A stretch of 64,000 nucleotides of DNA from Drosophila persimilis (taxonomy: Eukaryota; Arthropoda; Insecta; Diptera; Drosophilidae), in assembly GCF_003286085.1 (NCBI RefSeq), contig NW_020825288.1:27528001-27592000 (forward strand), read 5' to 3'. Of this stretch, positions 56,700-64,000 are shown piece by piece (position 1 is the stretch's first letter; each line of letters begins with the position of its first letter). The position numbers were made by a program, and so were the translations under genes. Below the pieces are notes generated by a model. That model saw only the letters and a list, made by a program, of their open reading frames with translations, made no database searches and had not been told where the DNA came from.

Positions 56700-59537
56700 A
56701 TGCAGAGCGATGGAGAGAATTCCATAGCCCTTGCCACTAGCCAAGAGGATATAACGAAGCGCTTGGAGGCGCTGAATCGTTGGCAGGACGAGCAGAAACG
56801 CCTGCTGGAGCAGCGTCAAAACAACCAGCGCGTTATGCTGGGCATGGAACAGCGAAACATGTACCAATTGTTGGGACTGGTTCACAAGGAAGTGGACAGC
56901 GCGGAGAGTAGTGTATTTGAAGAATCCGATGTAGAGGATGACGGTCAGCAGGAGGAGCATGTGTCCATACAAATGCCCCGACACACAGAATATCAGGAGG
57001 AAGTGGGCGGCGACGCCATGGGCGACAGTCAGCAACCTGCAAAGCCCAAGCGTCCTTTTCTGCGTCGTGGCGAGGGTTTAAAGCAACGCTTTAAGATCAA
57101 TCCTGATCAGCTGCGCTTGGAGAATTTGCCTCGTTATAAATTCGCAAACGCGCATCCACAGTTCCGCACGCCCACACAGAAGAAGGGTATTCTGAAGACG
57201 CGTCAGGAGGCGAAAAAAGTTACCACTGCACAGCCACCTACACAGGCTCCTGCTCCTGCTCTTCTATCCTATCCGCCAGACGCCAATGAGCAGCGTTTCC
57301 AAAAGCTTCTTATCAGCTCTAAAACTGCCTGCAATTCCACGCCAGACCTCAAGTCTTCCTACGCATCCTCAAGCACAACCAGCGTGTCGCCCAGAGTACG
57401 TTTCGCAGAGCAGAGAAGCAGAGAGCATGCTGCCGACGATGAGCATTCCTCTGAGGCTAGTCCCCTAACTGGCGTGTGTTGGGCCAAAGTCTTGAATACA
57501 CAAAGCATCAAGCCAGTGCCCCTCATTCAACGACGCACCGCCCAGCTGCGAGTCGATGATGACAGCAATGTAAGCATATTCGAGCTGTTGGAGCAAAAGG
57601 CACTGGAGGGCAACTTTGACATGAACTCCAGTTGCATACGGACGTTCATGGCGCGTAAGGAGCAGCGCCGTCAGACGGCGGACGATACGGATCAGATTGT
57701 GGTCACGCAGCAGGTGAGGCAAATGCATTTGCAGCCAGAGGTGGCCCAGATCACGGAAATAAACGATGACGATGATGACGACCATGACGACGACGACGAC
57801 GACGAGGTGGAGGAGGATCAGACGACTGATCTTACAATGACGCCCCTGCAAGTTGGGAAAAATCAAGTGCGAGTACGCTTCTCCGACTCCAATGACACGC
57901 ATGACACAACCCTTGGCGATGGCTCCAATGTCCAACTCTTCGAGCAGTTCAAGTCCGCTCTGTTCCAGGCATTGGAACAGAAGAATAAGTCCGAGGCTCA
58001 AAGTAAATCCGCAGACGAGCCTTTCACTAAAGAACTACAAGAGAAGGCGAATCTTGTGCGCACTCGTCTCGAGGAATTAGAAACGGAGATAGCCAAATTC
58101 AAAAAACAAAATATGGAACTAATACGTCTCAAGCAACAGCATGAACTGGAAAAGGCCAAGTGCGCTCAAGACCACTTGGAGGCCATGGATCGTGTCCACG
58201 ATGAGAAAATCCAAGCGGAGATCTACCTGCATGACGAGCGCATGAAGATCGAAGAGGAACGGCGAAAGTTTGATCAGCAGATGCGTCTACAAAAGAGCAA
58301 TGTCAACAGCAAAGAAAAGAAGGAAATCGCAGCCCTCAAGCAGGAGGTAGAGTCGCTGGAGCTGCAGCTCAAGCAGAAGGAGCAGACCCATATCTCGGCG
58401 CAGGCACGCCTGAGAGCCCAACTGCGGGCCGGGGAGAAGGAGCAACGCCTTCTTCGCGATGAGATTGAGCTGCTGGGTAAGGAGAACAAGCGTCTGGAGC
58501 AGGAGCTGATCAAGGTCTCGCGCGAGAACAACTCCAAAATGCTGCAGGAAATCAACCGAAATATTGCTAGACTGGCGCCAAAGGTGGTATGTATTTAAAC
58601 TATAAAAATCAAAGTCATATTTATGAACTAATTCGTTTTCGTTTAGCTGCCTCCCACGGATTCAGCTCAGCGTATCGATGAGAATGGACGGCGCACCAAG
58701 TCCTTGGATGGACCTCCTTCTAAAGGGACAGCCAAGCAGCGCGAGTCCATGAGCCGTCGTCAGAGCAGTGGCAATGTGCCTACACGGGGTCAAAGCAGTG
58801 GCTATGGACAGCCAAATCGAAATCGAACACCTAAGAAGAAGCCAGAGGTTGTGGACGAAAGCTATCCCAGCAGCAGCGCTAGTGATGACGAAGATGAGGA
58901 AGAGCCGCGAGCAGAAACTCAAGCAGCAGCTGAAGCAAAATCCACAGTCGAACCCGCAGCGGCTGCAGACTTCAAGCGTGAGATTGTAAATGCAGATGGC
59001 AGCAAGGACATTTGGTATCCCAATGGAAACCTCAAGAAGATCAGCGCCGATGCCATGACCGTGCGAATGTTGTACTTCAACAAGGACATAAAGGAGTCTG
59101 ACATCAGGGAGGGCACCGTCAAGTATTACTATGCGGAGACAAACACATGGCACACAACCTATTTGGATGGCCTGGAAATACTGGAGTTTCCCAATGGCCA
59201 GACAGAGCATCGTCACAAAGATGGCACGATTGAGATACGCTTTCCCAATAATACCATCAAAATGGTGGATCCCAGTGATGCCGAGGTGCAGGAGGAGTGG
59301 CGCTATGCGGATGGCACGCGTCTCGTGCAGCTCCGAAATGGTGATAAGGTTCTAAATCTGCCCAATGGCCAGAAGGAGATACACACAAAGCTGAATAAGC
59401 GACGCGAGTATCCCGATGGCACTGTCAAGATGGTCTATCCGGATGGCTCTCAAGAAACGCGCTATTCCAATGGGCGCGTGCGTCTCAAGGATAAAGATGG
59501 CAAACTCATAATGGACACCGACTATGCAAAGTATTAA
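56700..59537 (+). CDS. Sas-4: Spindle assembly abnormal 4 (CPAP/CENPJ), centriole duplication protein
   Basis: Exons 56700-58586 and 58647-59537 join in phase 0 to give 925 residues (fly Sas-4 is about 900). The N-terminus has a short coiled coil (EALNRWQDEQKRLLEQRQNN) and basic segments in the tubulin-binding region. An acidic run (DDDDDHDDDDDDEVEEDQ) lies near residue 355. A long coiled coil spans about residues 445-625. The C-terminal TCP10/G-box domain (about 740-925) is a beta-sheet of repeats such as DIWYPNGNLKK, LEFPNGQTEHRHKDG, LNLPNGQKEIH, YPDGTVKMVYPDGSQETRYS and GRVRLKD. Sas-4 tethers pericentriolar material and sets centriole length. The G-box binds Ana2/STIL. Confidence 0.97.
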
Positions 59538-59570
59538 AAAACAAATTTCAGTTTAATGTACATACATATT

Positions 59571-60296
59571 TCAATTGTTATTATCATACGACTTGGCAAT
59601 CTCCAGCAATTCGGAGAAGTTTGTGGGGTGTTGCTTGAGTATTTTTGAAGAGAATTCAACAATCTGCTCGTAGGTGAACTCCGCCTTGGCGCGCAAGCCC
59701 CAAATGAAGTAGGTTTTGACCTCCTCGTAAGCACTATCCGGCTGTGAGCGCTCTCGCTTTACATACCGCTGCTTGACGAAGGTATCCTCGATTTGTTTCC
59801 GCAAATTGCTGCCAAAGTAGGCGTGATCCTCGTCCACGCGGATGCCCAGCATGGCCAACATTGCATACAGCTTTGTATCCTCGACGCGCATTTGGCGCAG
59901 AAATATGTACATCAGTACAAGGAAAAGCAGCGTTAGCTGGGGACGCTGCTCGGGCGTCAATTCGTGAATGGAGGCCATGGGCGCCTCGGCCATGCAAATG
60001 TACATCTTGGTGGCGTCATTCAATTGGTGCAGTCGAATGCCATAGCGCTCCGCTAACAGTTTGGCCACCAACGGAAGGCGGCTGTGAAGCTCAGGCTTAG
60101 TCCCAGCTAGTGGAACTAAGTCCTTCTCCTTCATTGGTATCTTTGCCGCCGAGTGATCCAGAATGTATTTCAAAATAGTGCGCACTTTGTCGTCAATTTC
60201 CGTGAGTACTTCAGGCTGCTGCGACTGAGAAGATTGAGTGGCATTCCTGCCACTACGGGAGGTGCCAGCCCTGCCGGCACGAGAGGTGCTGGCCAT
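59571..60296 (-). CDS. MAGE: MAGE homology domain protein (Nse3-like)
   Basis: A single exon of 241 residues, starting MASTSRAGRAGTSRSGRNAT at 60296. The MAGE homology domain (about 40-235) has two winged-helix parts. They contain VRTILKYILDHSAAKIPMKE, LLFLVLMYIFLRQMRVEDTK and LYAMLAMLGIRVDEDHAYFG, then KTYFIWGLRAKAEFTYEQIV. Drosophila has one MAGE gene, the orthologue of Nse3. Nse3 binds the RING protein Nse1 and the kleisin Nse4 in the SMC5/6 complex, in DNA repair. The gene is convergent with Sas-4: the two stop codons are only 33 bp apart, so the mature 3' UTRs must overlap. Ten codons upstream of the chosen ATG are also open. Confidence 0.95.
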   Translation of the reverse strand: MASTSRAGRAGTSRSGRNATQSSQSQQPEVLTEIDDKVRTILKYILDHSAAKIPMKEKDLVPLAGTKPELHSRLPLVAKLLAERYGIRLHQLNDATKMYICMAEAPMASIHELTPEQRPQLTLLFLVLMYIFLRQMRVEDTKLYAMLAMLGIRVDEDHAYFGSNLRKQIEDTFVKQRYVKRERSQPDSAYEEVKTYFIWGLRAKAEFTYEQIVEFSSKILKQHPTNFSELLEIAKSYDNNN

Positions 60297-60559
60297 CTTT
60301 AAATTGCAAAGAAACAAACAAAACACTGTTTGAATGTGACTCGATGTTTTTATTTACAATGGAAGAATCTTCTAGGCCATTTACACGTTTAGCCATGCCT
60401 ACATAGTTTTATACATACGATGAATCCTATTTGACTGGTGTATCTTGCTTTTTTATTGCATTTTGCGTAAAAAAAAGTTTTAGCGAAATAATTCAAACAA
60501 AAAAAAAAGATGCGAAATTGGTCAATCAAAACAAACGAAAAAGGAAATTCGTTCATATT

Positions 60560-61440
60560 GCTCAATTTTGATATTCCATTGAATAATGCTGACTAACTAA
60601 AACCTTTAGCTCTGCCCACATAATTTTATCTCATTGAAGAATAAATTTTCTACAAGATTGGATAGTTTTTAATCCATGCTTTTATTGTATTTTGGCTAAA
60701 ACAAGGCTTAAACGAAATAGTTCAACAAAAAAACAGTCGCAATGTTGCTGGTATTAAAAGACATGATGCGTGTATAGGCATTTTTATACCCTATTTCGTT
60801 AAGTTTATATGAAGATGAAACATGATTTATTAAGACCTTTTCTCAAATTGATATGTTTTTGACTTATTCATGAGTATTATTAGTATCTTGTATATATTTA
60901 TCTCGATCCTGATACCTACTGAGCCTTGGAAGACAAACGTATTCACAATTCTATAACATCCATTTCCCCCAGGGTATGTGTGCATGGAATTAGCAACATG
61001 TTTGTGTATGGAATGAGACTCATTGTTGCAAAAGCGAAACTGCGGCGAATCGGGTATTGCCTATATTTCAAGCAATATAGATTTGCCTATTTAGCTTTAT
61101 CATATTTAAATGCATTTTCTACAAGACTGCTTCTTTTAATTACCTTTATGTATTTAATTTTGACCAAAAAACGGGTTTCAAGTAAATGTTGCCGCAACAG
61201 TGTGAATGGGACTCATTGTTGCTAAAGCGAACTGCGGCGAACTCAAATTCGATTCAAAAAACGACCAATTCCTCATATTCTTTGTTCCGTTGAATAATAC
61301 TATCTATATAGAACATTTAGCCATGCCCACTTAATTTTATACGATTGATGAATCAATTTTCTGTTTAACTGGTGTATTCTTAATACTTGCTTTTATTGCA
61401 TTTTGCGCAAAAAGAGGTTTTAGCGAAATAAGTCAAACAA
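60560..61440 (-). repeat. Right arm of the inverted repeat flanking the GPN3-gfzf-Sas-4-MAGE block
   Basis: The reverse complement of 60560-60985 matches 50636-51055. The reverse complement of 61270-61440 resembles 50470-50635 (AAATGTTCTATATAGATAGT, ATTCAACGGAATAAAGAA). Between the two parts about 280 bp are extra. They include a direct repeat, GACTCATTGTTGC(A/T)AAAGCG, at about 61017 and 61210. Further related units reach back to about 60350. Confidence 0.7.
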
Positions 61441-61476
61441 AAACCAAGAAGCGAAATAAATTAAAGAAATTTGTAT

Positions 61477-61571
61477 GGCGCTAGGTGGCGCTGTACATGT
61501 AGTTGCGACAAAAAGGCGCTAGGTGGCGCGCTAATCGATAGCTATCGATGAACAGGAATCGATGCATCGAT
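61477..61571. promoter_or_regulatory. Candidate insulator: two CTCF-like and two CGAT palindrome motifs
   Basis: GGCGCTAGGTGGCGCTG (61477-61493) and GGCGCTAGGTGGCGC (61515-61529) both contain the Drosophila CTCF core AGGTGGCGC. They are followed by ATCGATAGCTATCGAT (61534-61549, a perfect palindrome) and ATCGATGCATCGAT (61558-61571, perfect palindrome). These carry CGATA/TATCGAT words of the BEAF-32/DREF type. All four motifs lie within 95 bp, just outside the Sas-4/MAGE block. Confidence 0.55.
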
Positions 61572-64000
61572 AGCCAAATGTGGCGCGTAAATTCAATTTG
61601 AATTTTTTGTACACTTGTTTTTGTTGGAAACTAAATGGTTTTATGTTTCCCCTTCTCCATCCGACTACCCTTGACAGCTGCTTTTATTGCTATTCAAGTG
61701 CAAATGCGCACTCAATTGGCTTGTTAGGACGTACGAAAGTGGGTTAAGCATGCCTGAAGTGGCACATCCTTTAGTGGGCTACTATTGATTGATTTCGTTA
61801 TGCTGGACAGACAGCCTTTCCTCTGTCACTCAATGTATTTCACTTTCAGTTTTCCCAACAGCCTTTCCTTCGATAGAAAGACATTATTCGCTGTAAGAGA
61901 TTTTTCTTTCCAATTTTTCCAACCGATGAGATGAGCATAAAAATTGCACTTTGCATAAGGATTGCAGCGTCTCTGGAGGTGATGTGTTTTTAATTAAAAT
62001 GGTAAAATTGCCGCGACGTGGATTGCAGGAAGCAAACAACTTTCAAAACTAAACTCGAATGACATGCACGGTCAACATTTGCCGCAGAGACGCAGAGATT
62101 CGAGGCAACAAAACAAACAAAACGACGAAATGGTAATGCAGTTTGTGCAGACACGCGCCCAGGAGTGCACTACCAGACGCAAAATGCAAAAGCAAACGCA
62201 AACGCAGACTGAGGCCAAACCGCACCGCAGATTTTATTGCCTTGAAATGTGTGTTTTAGGTGGCTGAGGTGAAAACTAGTTACCAGAGACTGCGTAAGCC
62301 GGCATACAGTGAAGTGCTGTATCCATAAATAATAAATCTACAGGCGGAAGACAGACAAAAGTTGACTGGCCAGGCGGCAAGCTTTAATTGATTTGCCATT
62401 GTTCCGCCTTAAACAAAAGCAAAAACCCCAATCTCAAAGAGTTCACAAATGTATGCGGCCCGAGTCTTTTGTTAAGTTTGAAACTGAAATGGATATCCGT
62501 TTAGGTGCGCAATTTTATGCTCCACCAGGGGTTGTAATAACTTTAGAATTTGCATACAAACTCCCCACAAATCTGAGGCATCTCCGCATCTGGCATCTGC
62601 GCCAATGTGTCTCCGTGTCTCAAAGAAATTGCGAGTGAGTCAACAAATAGTCATTGTCAACACTTTGACTTTGACTTTCTACCAACAGATAAACATTTTT
62701 GCTTTCAAAATGCGCATTGTAACGTAAACTTCAGACCACGACTCATTTTTTTTATGCCTGGCTAATTGTACTCTGCAGTCAGAGTCGGATACCGGCAGAG
62801 TTGAAGAAATGTCTCATATAATATGTATTTTTGTTGCTTTTGCTGAAAAGAAAGTCAAGGTCTTTGGGAACTGGCTGTACCAGCTTTTGAGACGTTTTGT
62901 GGCCATTAAAAATTAGCAAATGGCTGGAGCAAGTCATTTAGAATTTTCATGATAAACAAAAACCCATGACCAGCCAATAGAGTAACGACAGCGACCAGTT
63001 TTTTGCTGCTGCTGGGCTCACACAATGGTGGTAAAAACTATTAATAAATTAATAACAGAATATCAAGAAAAGGCCACACAAAAAAGAAAGCTATCCAAGG
63101 AATGTAGGGGAGTGTTGGACACCCTATGATATGTTATTGAGGAATATGGGTCTAAAAGAGTCCATTCTACTCCCAATATTTATTTATGGCTTATTTCCCT
63201 TCTCTTTCTCATATGTTTCTCTATCAACCTGATAGAGTGTACCGATAATCCCCAGTTTTTCGAAATCAAGAATCCAAGCAACAATAGCCTGCTGTCGTTG
63301 ACTCAGTCGCTGGTTGCTGGCTGCGTGCCGTTCCTTCAAAAGTGGACTACCTTCAGCGGAGTGGTTTGGCATTCTTGTCGAACCGGGTGCTTGTGCCCGG
63401 CTCGTGGCTAAGTCGGGTCCCCAGACGCCGGCACATCGATTAGATTATGATTTGCAGCTACTCTCTAAGCAACCAGTTCTACTCTCCTATAAATGTCAAT
63501 GGGTTTCACAATTAACAACTTTTCATGAGGTGGCTAAAGTTCAGTTCTAAAAACAAACGACTTTGCTTGTTCTTTGCCATTGGCCTCCTAATTAAGACCA
63601 TGGCCCAAAATAGACGAGCCTCGTCGACCTTTTATACTTAATAAATTTCGATGCAAGCCAGATGGCGGCTCCAAGCTGATAATCAAATTAAAGGCTTATC
63701 AAAACGGTTTGCCAAACGGCTGCAACAATCGTCATAATTAAAGACGGACAAATGAGGAATGACTTGACTTTAGTTGGGGGCCAAGATTACTCGTGCATGA
63801 CAAATCGCACAAACGCACTGAATTTTATAGGCTCTGAAAGTTGTTGAATGAAGCTGACTGGAGATGAATGATGAAATCCAACCCATGAATGGGGGGTTCC
63901 AGTTCTCGATGTTCAAAATTAATGGCCAAACGGATCTAGAGATTACGTTTTATGACTCGAGAAGATTCCTTTAAGCAACAGGATTTACCAAAATTTAAGC
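61572..64000. other. Distal stretch without a firm gene
   Basis: No exons with recognisable protein features. One short open frame at 63372-63184 is listed separately. TTTGACTTTGACTTT near 62663 and a few simple repeats are the only other structure. Confidence 0.55.
63184..63372 (-). CDS. Possible small protein of 62 residues
   Basis: The frame runs from ATG (63372) to TAA and encodes MPNHSAEGSPLLKERHAASN, QRLSQRQQAIVAWILDFEKL, GIIGTLYQVDRETYEKEK and so on. It is charged and free of low-complexity runs, with helix-like periodicity. A TATAAAAG on the minus strand near 63635 lies 260 bp upstream. No family is recognised. It may be a small gene, an exon of a gene extending beyond the window, or chance. 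Confidence 0.25.
   Translation of the reverse strand: MPNHSAEGSPLLKERHAASNQRLSQRQQAIVAWILDFEKLGIIGTLYQVDRETYEKEKGNKP

Noticed and set aside
1..64000. CRISPR array, bacterial operon, prophage or integron
   Set aside because: The window is eukaryotic, with introns and Drosophila gene content. The repeats seen are microsatellites and transposon remnants without spacer regularity.

Overview
The window is nuclear DNA of a Drosophila species. The genes have short introns with GT-AG junctions, AATAAA signals, many di- and trinucleotide repeats, DINE-1-like and mariner-like fragments, and a gene set matching cytological region 84B-D (Muller element E) of D. melanogaster. The length of the low-complexity tracts and the repeat style suggest a non-melanogaster species, perhaps of the obscura group. 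That is an inference. All coordinates come from reading splice sites by eye, with frame and phase checked at each junction.

Left part (about 1-31 kb). A three-exon ENY2-family gene (probably e(y)2b, + strand, 1985-2416) is convergent with the very large minus-strand gene Alh (Alhambra, the AF10/AF17 homologue). Alh has its PHD/extended-PHD exons at 30.3-31.0 kb, a serine-rich exon at 28.8-30.2 kb, a small exon at 28.4 kb, a probable alternative first exon at 14.6-15.2 kb, and a dense exon cluster at 2.8-10 kb. That cluster carries the octapeptide (EQLLERQW) and leucine-zipper motif that marks AF10 proteins. The muscle gene Mlp84B (five LIM domains) lies nested on the same strand in the large Alh intron. 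The remaining intron is non-coding, with many GAGA runs and degenerate repeats.

Middle part (33-43 kb). This holds compact genes: a secernin-family gene (+), an ELMO-domain gene (-), a DUF4806 gene (+) and two arylalkylamine N-acetyltransferase-like GNAT genes (+). Two identical tRNA-Gly(TCC) genes lie in opposite orientation, one of them inside a GNAT intron. A repeat built on GGTATATTT recurs next to several of these start sites.

Right part (43-64 kb). Fer1 (PTF1A-type bHLH) is followed by a tight block. GPN3 carries in its second intron, on the other strand, the whole gfzf gene (four FLYWCH zinc fingers fused to a glutathione S-transferase). Sas-4 (CPAP/CENPJ centriole protein) and MAGE (Nse3-like) are convergent. 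The block is flanked by an inverted repeat of about 0.4-0.6 kb. Just outside it, at 61.48-61.57 kb, two CTCF-like motifs and two CGAT palindromes form a candidate insulator. The last 2.4 kb show no firm gene.

The most unusual signal is at the 3' end of Alh. A 237-nt exon has an early in-frame TGA but stays open for 65 codons after it and joins in phase to a further 219-codon exon. This points to stop-codon readthrough, a frame-preserving cassette exon, or a second cistron.
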